Below, piece by piece: positions 20,188 to 28,554 of a DNA stretch of 46,556 bases (the first letter of the stretch is position 1; each line of letters begins with the position of its first letter). Position numbers and translations under genes: made by a program. The stretch lies in NCBI GenBank assembly GCA_963642995.1, contig CAVIIZ010000008.1, positions 1 through 46,556 on the forward strand, written 5' to 3'. Source of the stretch: CAVAWX01 sp963642995 (lineage in GTDB: Bacteria > Actinomycetota > Coriobacteriia > Coriobacteriales > QAMH01). The notes under the pieces were generated by a model that had not been told where the DNA came from, made no database searches, and saw only the letters and a program-made list of their open reading frames with translations.

Positions 20188-20627
20188 CAGCTTTCGCCTC
20201 GTTTCTCGAGCATGCCGTCCAGCGTGCGCCATGCAAGCTCCGCGCATTTTACACGGCTCGGCATCTTCGAGATAGTCTCCAGCTCCGCGGCCTCGTCGAG
20301 GTCGTCGCGCTCCTCGTCTGTCAGCTCGCGCCCCTGGATCATCGAGATGAACAGCCCGGAGAGGCGCCTGGCCTCCTCGACGGTCTCGTCGGTGATGAGC
20401 TCGGCCATGATGTCGGCCGATGCCTGGCTGACCGCGCAGCCGTGTCCGGTGAACGCCGCCTCGGCTATCCTGTCGCCGTCGAGGCGCAAAGACAACGTCA
20501 TCTCGTCGCCGCACGAGGCGTTGATGCCGTCGTGCGAGCAGGTGGGATTGTCCATCTCGTACTTGTAGTCCGGATGCGCGTTGTGCTCCATCAACGCTCC
20601 GGTGTAGAGCGCCTTGCTATTCTCCAT
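20187..20627 (-). CDS. sufU: SufU-type Fe-S cluster assembly protein
   Basis: This 146-residue protein receives sulfur from SufS and passes it to the SufBCD scaffold. The three conserved cysteines are in SCGDEMTL (near 39), GHGCAVSQASA (near 63) and RVKCAELAW (near 127). An aspartate beside the first cysteine completes the zinc/cluster site. The N-terminal NPTCSHDGINASCGD stretch has an extra cysteine compared with the Bacillus form but resembles the layout I recall from clostridial versions. It overlaps the 3' end of sufS by 11 bp and the next gene by one base. Confidence 0.94.
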   Translation of the reverse strand: MENSKALYTGALMEHNAHPDYKYEMDNPTCSHDGINASCGDEMTLSLRLDGDRIAEAAFTGHGCAVSQASADIMAELITDETVEEARRLSGLFISMIQGRELTDEERDDLDEAAELETISKMPSRVKCAELAWRTLDGMLEKRGES

Positions 20628-21849
20628 GGAAGATCCTCCAGACCCCTTTCACCGACTCGACGAAGCGGTCGATGTCTGCCTTGTCGTTGTAGAAGGCCAC
20701 GCTGGACCTGCAGCAGCTCTTCACGCCGAGATGCGTGAGCAGCGGCTGGGCGCAATGGTGGCCGGCGCGTATGGCCACCTCGTCTTGGGCCATGATGGAG
20801 CTGACGTCGTGCGGGTGGATGTCGCGCAGGTTCCAGCTGATGGCGCCGTGGTGCGCGCCCGCGTCGGCAGGGCCTACCAGCTCGATGTAGTCCAGCTCGG
20901 CAAGCGCGTCCATGAGGTAGCGGGCAAGGGCGGCCTCGCGCGCCGCGATGGCGTCGATGCCCACCTGCTCCATGTAGGAAAGCGCCGCGTCCGTGGCGTA
21001 GATGCCGCAGGCGTCTTGGGTGCCGGCCTCGAACTTCTCGGGCACGGGGCTCCACACCGCGCCCTCCTCCGAGACGGTCTCGACCATCTCGCCGCCCGTG
21101 AGGAAGGGGTCCATCGCCTCGAGGAGCTCGTGTCTGCCCCACAGCACGCCGATGCCGAACGGCCCCAGCATCTTGTGCGCGGAAAACGCGTAGAAGTCGC
21201 AGCCCATCTCCTCCACGTCCACGTGCGCGTGCGGGATGCCCTGCGCTCCGTCGACGACCATGACGGCCCCGACCGCATGGGCGCGGGCCGCAAGCTCGGC
21301 CACCGGGTTTTGCACGCCCAGCACGTTGCTTATCTGCGCGGCGGCGACCACCTTCGTGGCAGGCCCTATCTTTGCCAGCTCGGCCTCGGGGATGTGCCCG
21401 TCTGCATCGCAGTAGAGATAGACCATCCGCGCGCCGCAACGCCGGCACAGCTGCTGCCAGGGCACCATGTTCGAGTGGTGCTCCATGATGGTGACGGCCA
21501 CCTCGTCGCCTTCGCGCACGTTCGCGCCGCCCCACGAGGCCGCGACCATGTTCAGCGCCTCGGAGGTGTTGCGCGAGAACACGATGTCGCGCGCGCCGCC
21601 CTCGCCTGCGCCGATGTAGGAGGCGATGTGGGCGCGGGTGGCGTCGATGGCCTCGGTCGCCTTCACCGACAGCTCGTAGAGGCCGCGCAGGGGGTTCGCG
21701 TTCATCGTCTCCGAGAACTCGGCCTGCGCGTCGAGCACGCACCGGGGGCGCTGCGCGGTGGCCGCCGAGTCGAGGTAGGCCAGATGCGGATGCGAGGCGA
21801 GCAGGGGAAAGTCGGCCTTGTAGGGGTTGTGCTCGATGTCGACGCTCAT
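20617..21849 (-). CDS. sufS: Cysteine desulfurase SufS
   Basis: This PLP-dependent enzyme of 410 residues removes sulfur from cysteine for Fe-S cluster building. The PLP lysine is in FYAFSAHKMLGPFG, the substrate-binding N-terminus is YLDSAATAQRP, and the persulfide cysteine is in RAGHHCAQP (near residue 365). ISNVLGVQNPV is another family block. The ATG overlaps the sufD stop by four bases. The gene pairs functionally with sufU, as in Gram-positive SUF systems. Confidence 0.96.
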   Translation of the reverse strand: MSVDIEHNPYKADFPLLASHPHLAYLDSAATAQRPRCVLDAQAEFSETMNANPLRGLYELSVKATEAIDATRAHIASYIGAGEGGARDIVFSRNTSEALNMVAASWGGANVREGDEVAVTIMEHHSNMVPWQQLCRRCGARMVYLYCDADGHIPEAELAKIGPATKVVAAAQISNVLGVQNPVAELAARAHAVGAVMVVDGAQGIPHAHVDVEEMGCDFYAFSAHKMLGPFGIGVLWGRHELLEAMDPFLTGGEMVETVSEEGAVWSPVPEKFEAGTQDACGIYATDAALSYMEQVGIDAIAAREAALARYLMDALAELDYIELVGPADAGAHHGAISWNLRDIHPHDVSSIMAQDEVAIRAGHHCAQPLLTHLGVKSCCRSSVAFYNDKADIDRFVESVKGVWRIFHGE

Positions 21850-23090
21850 GCGCAGACCTCCTCGAAATCCTCGACCACGTTCTTGCCCAGGCGCGCGACA
21901 GCCGCCTTCGCGGCCTCGTCGCGCGCCTCCAGCCAGGCGGCCTCCAGGTAGGCGCCCGCAAACATCTGCTCGGCCGCCGTGCGCGCCAGGCCGCGGCTGG
22001 CCATGTAGAACATCTGGTCGGGGCGAATGTGCCCGATGGTCGCGCCGTGGTTGCCCGCCACGTCGTCTTCGTTGCACAAGATGACGGGCACGGTGGTGTT
22101 GCGCACGCCCTCGTCGACGAGCAGCACCGACTCGTTTTCCGCGCCGCGCGCGCCCTTCGCGCCCTTCACGAGGTCGATGGTGCCGCGCAGCGTCTTGCGC
22201 GACGTGCCCGCGAGCACGCCGTTTGCCACGATCGAGCACTCGGTCTTCTTGCCGTGGTGGCGCAGGTTGTAGTTGAAGTCGTGCGCGGAGCTGCCGCGCC
22301 CGAGGTAGCGCACGGCCACATCGGCCCGCGAGCCGTCGCCGCGCAGGTCGCCGGCCACGGCGTTCACGCTCTTCTCGGCCCCCAGCACGCTTTGGGATAT
22401 CTCGACATGCGCGTTCGCGTCCAAGAACAGCCCCATGTCGTCGAGGTCGGTCCAGGTGGCGTCGAGGGCCTGCACGCGGCGCACCTTCACGTGCGAGCCC
22501 GCGCCCGCGAACACCCGCAACGCCGTCGCGGCAAGGCCTCTGCCCGCTTGCGGCGAGTCGACCACGATGTCGCAGGTGAAGTCGGCGTTCGGTGCGGCCA
22601 CGACGTCGATGGCGGCGATGGCGGCCGCCGCATCTGCCCCGCGCACGTAGACGGCCGCGCGGCTTTTCCCTTCCCCCGGGGTGAAGACGACGGTCCGCGC
22701 CGCCGCCTCGCGCAGCCAGGCGCTCGCCTCGGCGCCCAGCCCCGTCTCGAAGGCCGCGCGCAGGTCGCGGGCCAGCTCTATCTCGTCGGCGCGCTTCTGG
22801 TAGGCGCTCATGGCAAGGCCGCCGTAGGCCGCCTCCTCGTCTTTCGCGTGCGCCGTCGAGCAGGCCACCTCGTCGTGCCCGTGCAAGGGCAGCCATGCGT
22901 CTTGCGCGGCGTCCATCGCGATGTCAAACGCGTCCGCATCGCCGAGAAGCGCCGCATCCGCCGCGACCTCGACGCAGTCCCCGCCGGCTGCCGCCAGCTC
23001 GCAGGGCAGCTCTATGTCGGCCTCGTTTGCCTTCAGGCCGTACCACGTGATGGCGGGCATCTGCGCGATGTGCTTCATCTTCTCGCCCAT
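21846..23090 (-). CDS. sufD: SufD, Fe-S scaffold subunit
   Basis: This 414-residue SufB/SufD-family beta-helix protein forms the SufBC2D scaffold. The C-terminal block NHGATIGHIRPDQMFYMASRGL is the conserved family end. VAVRYLGRGSSAHDFNYNLRHHGKKTEC belongs to the beta-helix core. The N-terminal half is poorly conserved, as usual for SufD. The start overlaps the sufB stop (TAATG). Long open frames reading on upstream are read-through artefacts. Confidence 0.93.
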   Translation of the reverse strand: MGEKMKHIAQMPAITWYGLKANEADIELPCELAAAGGDCVEVAADAALLGDADAFDIAMDAAQDAWLPLHGHDEVACSTAHAKDEEAAYGGLAMSAYQKRADEIELARDLRAAFETGLGAEASAWLREAAARTVVFTPGEGKSRAAVYVRGADAAAAIAAIDVVAAPNADFTCDIVVDSPQAGRGLAATALRVFAGAGSHVKVRRVQALDATWTDLDDMGLFLDANAHVEISQSVLGAEKSVNAVAGDLRGDGSRADVAVRYLGRGSSAHDFNYNLRHHGKKTECSIVANGVLAGTSRKTLRGTIDLVKGAKGARGAENESVLLVDEGVRNTTVPVILCNEDDVAGNHGATIGHIRPDQMFYMASRGLARTAAEQMFAGAYLEAAWLEARDEAAKAAVARLGKNVVEDFEEVCA

Positions 23091-24511
23091 TATCCGATCG
23101 CCCCTTCCATCTCGAGCTTGATCAGGTTGTTCATCTCGACCGCGTACTCCATCGGCAGCTCCTTGGAGACGGGGTCGGCGAACCCGTTCACGATCATCGT
23201 GCGGGCCTCCTCCTCGGGGATGCCGCGGCTCATCAGGTAGAAGACCTTGTCGTTGCCGATGCGCCCGATGGAGGCCTCGTGGCCGACGTCGATGTCTTTC
23301 ACGCGTATGTCCATGGCGGGGATCGTGTCGCTGCGGCTCGTGTCGTCGAGCATGAGGCTTTGGCACGACACCGACGCCTTCGCGCCATGCGCCTTGGGCG
23401 TGGCCACGATCGAGGAGCGAAACGTCGAGATGCCGCCGTCTTTGGAGATGGACTTCGTCTCCACGCTCGCGCTCGTGTCCGGCGCGTTCAAGACGAGCTT
23501 GCAGCCGGTGTCGAGGTTTTGACCCGCGCCGGCAAACGTGATGCCCGTGAAGCTCGACTTGGCCGCGCGCCCGTTCAAGATGCTCATGGGGTAGAGGTAG
23601 CCGACGTGGCTGCCGAACGAGCCCGAGATCCACTCGATGTCGCCGCCCTCGTCGCAGACGGCGCGCTTGGTGTTCAGGTTGTACATGTTCTTCGACCAGT
23701 TCTCGATGGTCGAGTAGCGCAGGTGCGCGCGTTTGCCCACGAACAGCTCGACGGCGCCGGCGTGCAGGTTGGCCACGTTGTACTTCGGCGCGCTGCAGCC
23801 CTCGATGAAGTGCAGGTCCGCGTCGTCTTCGACGATGATCAAGGTGTGCTCGAACTGGCCTGCGCCCTTCGCGTTCAACCGGAAGTAGCTTTGCAGCGGG
23901 TAGTCGAGCTTCGTGCCGGCCGGCACGTAGACGAAGCTGCCGCCGGACCACACGGCGCCGTGCAGGGCCGCGAACTTGTGGTCGGTGGGCGGGATGAGCG
24001 TCATGAACTTCTCGCGGATGAGCTCGGCGTACTCGCCGTGCAAGGCCTCCTCGATGCCGGAGTAGACGATGCCCATCTTGGCCGCCGAGTCCTGCATGGA
24101 GTGGTAGACCAGCTCGGAGTCGTATTGGGCGCCCACGCCGGCGAGGTATTTGCGCTCGGCTTTCGGGATGCCCAGCCTGTCGAAGGTGTCCTTGATGTCG
24201 TCCGGGATGCTTTCCCAGTCGCTTTTCTGCTCGGTGTCGGGCTTGACGTAGGTGACGATGTGGTCCATGTCCAGCCCGTCGATGGCAGGGCCCCAGTCGG
24301 GCACGGGCGTGGAGTTGTAGATCTCGAGCGATTTCAGGCGGTGCTCGAGCATCCAGGCAGGCTCGTCTTTTTCCGCCGATATCTCGCGCACGATGTCCGG
24401 GTCCAGGCCGGCGTCGAGCTTCATCTGCGCGCTGTCGTCGTAGCGGAAGTCGTACATGCTGCGGTCGATGTCGGCGACCTGCGTGCGCTCCTTGGCGTTG
24501 TCTTCGGGCAT
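23090..24511 (-). CDS. sufB: SufB, Fe-S scaffold subunit
   Basis: This 473-residue core scaffold assembles the nascent cluster. Recognisable blocks are GVGAQYDSELVYHSM, WSGGSFVYVPAGTKLDYPLQSYFRLN, HFIEGCSAPKY, RYSTIENWSKNMYNLNTKRA and the C-terminal DVGHEASIGRIGNDKVFYLMSRG. The cysteine in EGCSAP lies in the conserved core. It is 9 bp downstream of sufC on the same strand. Confidence 0.97.
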   Translation of the reverse strand: MPEDNAKERTQVADIDRSMYDFRYDDSAQMKLDAGLDPDIVREISAEKDEPAWMLEHRLKSLEIYNSTPVPDWGPAIDGLDMDHIVTYVKPDTEQKSDWESIPDDIKDTFDRLGIPKAERKYLAGVGAQYDSELVYHSMQDSAAKMGIVYSGIEEALHGEYAELIREKFMTLIPPTDHKFAALHGAVWSGGSFVYVPAGTKLDYPLQSYFRLNAKGAGQFEHTLIIVEDDADLHFIEGCSAPKYNVANLHAGAVELFVGKRAHLRYSTIENWSKNMYNLNTKRAVCDEGGDIEWISGSFGSHVGYLYPMSILNGRAAKSSFTGITFAGAGQNLDTGCKLVLNAPDTSASVETKSISKDGGISTFRSSIVATPKAHGAKASVSCQSLMLDDTSRSDTIPAMDIRVKDIDVGHEASIGRIGNDKVFYLMSRGIPEEEARTMIVNGFADPVSKELPMEYAVEMNNLIKLEMEGAIG

Positions 24512-24520
24512 GGCGCGCTC

Positions 24521-25309
24521 CTACTCCGCGGCCGCGCCGGCGGCGCCCGCCTCGACGTGCGCGCCCTCGAACTGCTCGAAGCCGTTTGCATCGATGTCGT
24601 CGATCATGGAGGCGTCGCCGCTTGCCACGATGCGCCCCTTCACCATGACGTGCACGCGGTCGACGTCGAGGTGCTCCAGGATGCGCGTGTTGTGGGTGAT
24701 GATGAGCAGCGTGCCGTCCAGGCGCTCGCGGTATGCCTGCATGCCCTTCGAGACCACGGACAGCGCGTCCACGTCCAGCCCCGAGTCCGTCTCGTCGAGT
24801 ATGGCCAGCTTCGGCTCCAGCAAGAGCAGCTGCAGCATCTCGACCTTCTTCTTCTCGCCGCCCGAAAAGCCCACGCCCAGCTCGCGGTTGAGGTAGGCGC
24901 GGTCCAAGTCCAGCTCGTCGGCCAGCGCGCGCACGCGTTTCTTGAACTCCTTGTTCTTCAAGTCCAGCCCCTCGCGGCCGGTGACGGTGGCGCGCAGGAA
25001 GCTGCGCAGCGGCACGCCCGGTATCTCGACCGGCGCCTGGAAGCTCAGGAAAAGGCCCGCGCGGCTGCGCTTGTCGGGCGCCAGCCCCGTGATGTCGGCG
25101 CCGTCGAAGACGACCTCGCCGCCCGTGACCGTGTAGGTGGGCTCGCCCATGCACACGTGCCCCAGCGTGGACTTGCCCGCGCCGTTGGGGCCCATCAGCA
25201 CGTGGACCTCGCCGGCCGGCACCTCCAGGTCGATGTCGTGCAGTATCTGCTTGTCGTCCACGGAAGCGGACAGCCCCCGTACGGACAGCAGCGCGTCGTT
25301 TCCAGCCAT
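24521..25309 (-). CDS. sufC: SufC, Fe-S assembly ATPase
   Basis: This 262-residue ABC-type ATPase energises cluster assembly on SufBD. Walker A is GPNGAGKST, the signature is GFSGGEKKKVEMLQLLLLEP, Walker B is AILDETDSGLDVDAL, and the switch histidine is in LIITHNTRIL. LFLSFQAPVEIPGVPLRSFLR is the SufC-specific Q-loop region. It is the first gene of the operon, with the promoter about 110 bp upstream. Confidence 0.97.
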   Translation of the reverse strand: MAGNDALLSVRGLSASVDDKQILHDIDLEVPAGEVHVLMGPNGAGKSTLGHVCMGEPTYTVTGGEVVFDGADITGLAPDKRSRAGLFLSFQAPVEIPGVPLRSFLRATVTGREGLDLKNKEFKKRVRALADELDLDRAYLNRELGVGFSGGEKKKVEMLQLLLLEPKLAILDETDSGLDVDALSVVSKGMQAYRERLDGTLLIITHNTRILEHLDVDRVHVMVKGRIVASGDASMIDDIDANGFEQFEGAHVEAGAAGAAAE

Positions 25310-25421
25310 ATCAGGCCCCCTTCGTCATGTCGTCTCGCCGCTTTACCGCCCGCTTTCGGATGCCGGGCTTCCCGCGCGTCTCGCGTGCCCGCCCGGACGC
25401 GGCGCCTCTCTATGCCGATTC

Positions 25422-25449
25422 AAGATAATGAAGGGGGCGCGTCTGTCAA
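25422..25449 (-). promoter_or_regulatory. Promoter of the suf operon
   Basis: On the reverse strand, TTGACA (25449-25444) and TATCTT (25427-25422) are separated by 16 bp, a near-consensus housekeeping promoter. It directs transcription into sufC. Confidence 0.7.
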
Positions 25450-25454
25450 GGATT

Positions 25455-25479
25455 AATTCCTACCGCGTTGCTAGATTTT
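25455..25479. promoter_or_regulatory. Candidate Rrf2/IscR-type operator between suf and the regulator gene
   Basis: AATTCCTACCGCGTTGCTAG is followed by ATTTTT. The halves CCTACC and GCTAG form an imperfect dyad of the kind bound by Rrf2-family proteins, just upstream of the suf -35 and facing the divergent regulator gene. The match is partial and the assignment relies on position. Confidence 0.35.
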
Positions 25480-25577
25480 TACGCGCCTTGCCGTGCCGAA
25501 GGTGTGGGAGAGCGCCTATCCTGTGAAGCGAACGGAAACGCGCGCGCAAGAACATGCGCGGAAGGGAGGCCTTTGCG

Positions 25578-26039
25578 ATGCTCGTCTCGGCGAAGGGGCG
25601 CTATGCCCTGCGGATGATGGCCTATATCGCCCGCGCGAACGCCAACGGCTGCAACGTCGCCTTGCGCCACATGTCCGAGTCCGAGGGCATCTCGTTGAAG
25701 TACGCCGAGCAGCTCGCGCGCGGCCTCGCGCGGGCCGGTTTGCTGGAAAGCGCGCGCGGGCGCGACGGCGGCTACAGGCTCACGCGGCCTGCCGCCGAGA
25801 TCTCGGCGGGCGAGGTGCTGCGCGCGGCCGAGGGCGGCAAGATGCGCGTGGTGGATTGCCCGGCGCTCGCGGAGGGGTGCGCGCGCGAGGACCTGTGCAC
25901 GACCGCCGATTTCTGGCGCGGCCTCGACGCGGCCATCGCCTCTTTCGTCGACGGGGTGAGCCTGGCGCAGCTCGTGGGCGGCGCCAGCTGCGGAGGGATG
26001 TTCGGCGTCGGCGTCTCCTGCCCCGACGCGGGCGAATAG
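25578..26039 (+). CDS. Rrf2/IscR-family Fe-S-sensing repressor
   Basis: This 153-residue winged-helix regulator has N-terminus MLVSAKGRYALRMMAYIAR and recognition region ISLKYAEQLARGLARAGLLESARGRDGGYRL. Three cysteines, C-x6-C-x5-C (DCPALAEGCAREDLC), fit the IscR cluster-binding site. It is divergent from sufC and likely represses the suf operon when clusters are plentiful. GAAGGGAGG eight bases upstream fixes the start at 25578 rather than the earlier in-frame ATG at 25554. Confidence 0.93.
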   Translation: MLVSAKGRYALRMMAYIARANANGCNVALRHMSESEGISLKYAEQLARGLARAGLLESARGRDGGYRLTRPAAEISAGEVLRAAEGGKMRVVDCPALAEGCAREDLCTTADFWRGLDAAIASFVDGVSLAQLVGGASCGGMFGVGVSCPDAGE

Positions 26040-26180
26040 GGAAAAGGGCGCCTTTGGCGCGATGCGCGCGTGCTAGAGTGGAGGCGGGTACGAAGCGAAG
26101 GGGCGCGCGTCCGCGTCCGCGGCCTTGCACGTGCGGGGGTTGCGGCAGACGAGGCGCGCATGTGGAGAGGAGCGGTGGAC

Positions 26181-26492
26181 ATGTCCGCGATCGAGATCAC
26201 GAACGAGAACTTCGAGCAAGAGGTCCTGAAAAGCGACAAGCCCGTGCTGCTCGATTTCTGGGCCGGCTGGTGCGGGCCGTGCACCATGCTCTCGCCGCTG
26301 GTGGACGAGGTGGCCGACGAGCACCCCGAGGTGAAGGTGGGCAAGGTCGACACCGACGCCGAGCGCGACCTGGCGATGAAATACAACATCTCCGCCATCC
26401 CGGCGCTTTTGCTGTTCAAGAACGGCACCTTGGTCGAGCGCTCCGTGGGCGCGGTGCCCAAGTCCGCCATCGAGCGCCTGATCGCGCGATAG
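26181..26492 (+). CDS. trxA: Thioredoxin
   Basis: This 103-residue disulfide reductase has active site WAGWCGPCTMLSPL at residues about 28-41 and the cis-proline segment ISAIPALLLFKNG. The start is supported by GAGAGGAG upstream. It is separated from the Rrf2 gene by 141 bp. A reductase partner is not in the window. Confidence 0.95.
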   Translation: MSAIEITNENFEQEVLKSDKPVLLDFWAGWCGPCTMLSPLVDEVADEHPEVKVGKVDTDAERDLAMKYNISAIPALLLFKNGTLVERSVGAVPKSAIERLIAR

Positions 26493-26500
26493 CTGCTGTC

Positions 26501-26525
26501 AAAGTCTTCGTAGACACGGAAGTCT
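26501..26525. repeat. 25-bp dispersed repeat, copy 1
   Basis: AAAGTCTTCGTAGACACGGA plus AGTCT matches 34731-34755 at 23 of 25 bases. The two copies bracket the ATPase island at its left and right ends, in the same orientation. It may be the end of a mobile element. Confidence 0.75.
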
Positions 26526-26565
26526 AGATTTCCATCCCTGCAATCGAAGGGCCGCGGGCGCTGTG

Positions 26566-26598
26566 CCTTTCCCTCGCGGCGCTGCGGCGAGGGAAAGG
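26566..26598 (+). promoter_or_regulatory. Hairpin masking a Shine-Dalgarno sequence
   Basis: CCTTTCCCTCGC (26566-26577) pairs perfectly with GCGAGGGAAAGG (26587-26598) over a 9-base loop. The 3' arm contains most of the AAAGGAG ribosome site for the small gene starting at 26609. No T-tract follows, so it is more likely a translation block than a terminator. Confidence 0.65.
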
Positions 26599-26608
26599 AG
26601 GTTTCCGC

Positions 26609-26767
26609 ATGTCCTGCAACAAGCCCGACCCGCTCGAGAAGGAGATGCTCGTCCGCCTGTACCGCAGGAGCCCGGGCGCCGGGACGTCGGACTTCTGCGC
26701 GGCGAACAACGCGAGCACCGCCGCGTTCAGGAGCTGGATGCCGCCTTACATGTCCTTTTGCGTTTAA
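26609..26767 (+). CDS. Small helix-turn-helix protein, possible transposase remnant
   Basis: This 52-residue reading frame begins MSCNKPDPLEKEMLVRLYRR, continues SPGAGTSDFCAANNASTAAF and ends RSWMPPYMSFCV. The segment resembling DFCAxxNxSTxAFxxWM looks like the helix-turn-helix of small transposase OrfA proteins, but the chain stops where such proteins would continue. Its strong AAAGGAG lies in a hairpin, a device used by insertion sequences to prevent expression from outside transcripts. The resemblance is from recollection of family patterns. It could be an independent small regulator. Confidence 0.5.
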   Translation: MSCNKPDPLEKEMLVRLYRRSPGAGTSDFCAANNASTAAFRSWMPPYMSFCV

Positions 26768-26808
26768 GCGCTCTCTGCGCAAGCCCACGTAGCAAGAGGC
26801 GCTTTCTC
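26766..26808 (+). terminator. Weak terminator-like hairpin after the small HTH gene
   Basis: AAGCGC plus CTCT (26766-26776, one bulged T) pairs with AGAGGCGCTT (26795-26804), followed by TCTCG. The loop is long at 18 bases and the T-tract short, so this is tentative. Confidence 0.4.
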
Positions 26809-26881
26809 GTGTCGCTCTTCCCGCCTCGCTTCTTGCGGAACAGCGCCCCTGGGCCGGCGGCGTTTTCGGCTGTCTAAAATC

Positions 26882-26925
26882 GTACCTCAGAGTACGGTAC
26901 TATATGGTACGGTACTTCAAGGTAC
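26882..26925. promoter_or_regulatory. Phased GTAC array upstream of ATPase
   Basis: Six GTAC words begin at 26882, 26892, 26897, 26907, 26912 and 26922, with spacing 10-5-10-5-10. This amounts to a 15-bp tandem unit such as GTACGGTACTATATG. The array ends 32 bp before the ATPase start, and the 10-bp steps place sites on one DNA face. It is a probable operator or self-recognition array. Confidence 0.65.
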
Positions 26926-26957
26926 GAACTTTACCAAGACGGCCACGAGGAGGGAAC

Positions 26958-28385
26958 ATGTTCGTCGGACGCGAGGAAGAACTCAACGCGCTCGAGCGCA
27001 TGTACGAGAAGGACGATTTCCAGATGGCCGTCATCTACGGGCGGCGGCGCGTGGGCAAGACCTCCCTTATCGACGAGTTCGTTAAAAACAAGCCCGTTCT
27101 GTATTTCACGGCACAGCAAAAGACCTTCCGCCAAAACCTCGAGCTGTTCAGTGCGGCGGCCTACGCTGCTTTCTCCCTGCCGGCTTCGTTGCCCTCGTTT
27201 TCGTCTTGGAGCGCGGCCCTGGATTTCGTGGCCGAACAAATCCAAACCCGACAAGGAGACGCCCCGCTTGTCTTCGTGTTCGACGAGTTTCCCTATGCAG
27301 CCGAGGCCGATTCGTCTCTGCCTTCCGTATTGCAGGCGGCCATCGACCACGGCTTCAAGCAAACGCGCTTGCGCTTGATTCTCTGCGGGAGCAACGAGGG
27401 TTTCATGGAGGGCGAGGTGCTTGGAAGCAAAAGCCCGCTTTACGGGCGCAGGACCATGCAGATGCGCCTTTTGCCGTTTGACTATCTGGACGCCGCGCGC
27501 ATGTTGCCGGATGCCGACCCCGAGACGCTGGTGGCGTACTACGCGACGTTCGGTGGAACTCCGTACTATCTTTCGCAGATCGACGTGCGGAAAACCTACG
27601 AGGAAAACGTCGCCGCGCTCTTGTTCGACCGGCTTGGCATGTTCTGCGAGGAACCGCTCATGCTGCTGCGCCAAGAGCTCAACGAGCCGGCGGGCTACAA
27701 TTCCGTGCTTGACGCCATCGGTTCGGGCGCCACGAAGCCCACGAGGATCGCCGAGAAGGCCGGCGTCAACCAGAACTCGGTCGGCAAGTACCTGAGGATC
27801 ATGGCAGACCTCGGAATCGTGGAGAAAGTCGCCCCGCTTGGAGGGGGCACGGCGTCGAAGTCTTCGATGTGGTGCTTCAGCGACCCGTTTTTCTCGTATT
27901 GGTACCGTTTTGCAAGCCCTTATATCGGCACGATCGAGGAGGGTGGTGGCCAGGCGGTCGTGCCATATGCGACATCCGGCCAGGTATTCGAGACCTATGT
28001 GGGCAAACAGTTCGAGGCGATTTGCCTGCAGTGGGTCCGCAGGGAGAGCAAGGCGGGCAGGATGCCGTTTCCCGTGTTGGAGTTCGGCCGATGGTGGGGC
28101 ACCGATCCCAGGGGTCTCGAGACCTGCGACATCGACGTCGTGGCCGCCAACGGCATCGAGCGCGCGGTTTTGCTGGGGGAGTGCAAGTGGCGCAACTCGT
28201 TTGACGAGAGCGAGGCGGTGCGGGTCCTCGAGGAGCGCTCGGAGCTTCTGGACGGCTTCACCAAGAGGCATTTCATGCTCTTCAGCAAGAAACCCGCGAG
28301 TCGCGGCAGCGCTGCCAAAGCAAAAAAGCGCGACGACTTGAGGCTTGTGAGCGCCCAAGACCTCTACGCGGAACTTGGGCGATAG
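26958..28385 (+). CDS. AAA ATPase with DUF234-type PD-(D/E)XK C-terminus
   Basis: This 475-residue cytosolic protein has Walker A YGRRRVGKTS (near residue 28), Walker B LVFVFDEFPYAAE (near 110) and sensor LRLILCGSNEGF. The arginine-finger region SPLYGRRTMQMRLLPFDY follows, then a winged helix (TKPTRIAEKAGVNQNSVGKYLRIMADLGIVEK). The C-terminus shows CDIDVVAANGIERAVLLGECKW, a D...ExK pattern of the PD-(D/E)XK nuclease fold. The start at 26958 follows GAGGAGGGA; the upstream in-frame ATG at 26904 lies inside the GTAC region. Function of the family is unsettled; a nuclease or mobile-element role is inferred. Confidence 0.85.
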   Translation: MFVGREEELNALERMYEKDDFQMAVIYGRRRVGKTSLIDEFVKNKPVLYFTAQQKTFRQNLELFSAAAYAAFSLPASLPSFSSWSAALDFVAEQIQTRQGDAPLVFVFDEFPYAAEADSSLPSVLQAAIDHGFKQTRLRLILCGSNEGFMEGEVLGSKSPLYGRRTMQMRLLPFDYLDAARMLPDADPETLVAYYATFGGTPYYLSQIDVRKTYEENVAALLFDRLGMFCEEPLMLLRQELNEPAGYNSVLDAIGSGATKPTRIAEKAGVNQNSVGKYLRIMADLGIVEKVAPLGGGTASKSSMWCFSDPFFSYWYRFASPYIGTIEEGGGQAVVPYATSGQVFETYVGKQFEAICLQWVRRESKAGRMPFPVLEFGRWWGTDPRGLETCDIDVVAANGIERAVLLGECKWRNSFDESEAVRVLEERSELLDGFTKRHFMLFSKKPASRGSAAKAKKRDDLRLVSAQDLYAELGR

Positions 28386-28554
28386 CGGGCGGGCCGGGAC
28401 TTCAGGGTCGGTTTTCGCAAAACCAACGAGCCTCGAAGGCTGCTTGTTGCAGCTCTATCACATGGGGCTTCACATTCGGGTCGTTGTTGCCAAGTGGGGA
28501 ATCGCATACATTTTGCCCTGTGCATATCAACTTTGCGTGATGAGGGGGCATTGA
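28386..28554. other. Intergenic stretch with no supported gene
   Basis: Base composition is near the island average. No ribosome site with a plausible frame, strong hairpin or repeat was found. It leads into the remnant below. Confidence 0.6.

Noticed and set aside
19334..20514. Upstream extension of the second cyclophilin frame to 20514
   Set aside because: It runs through sufU in another frame; the signal peptide and the TGATG overlap fix the start at 20187.
21846..25154. Single 1102-codon frame spanning sufD, sufB and sufC
   Set aside because: Read-through of the sufD frame antiphase to sufB and sufC; separate starts and overlapping stops define the real genes.
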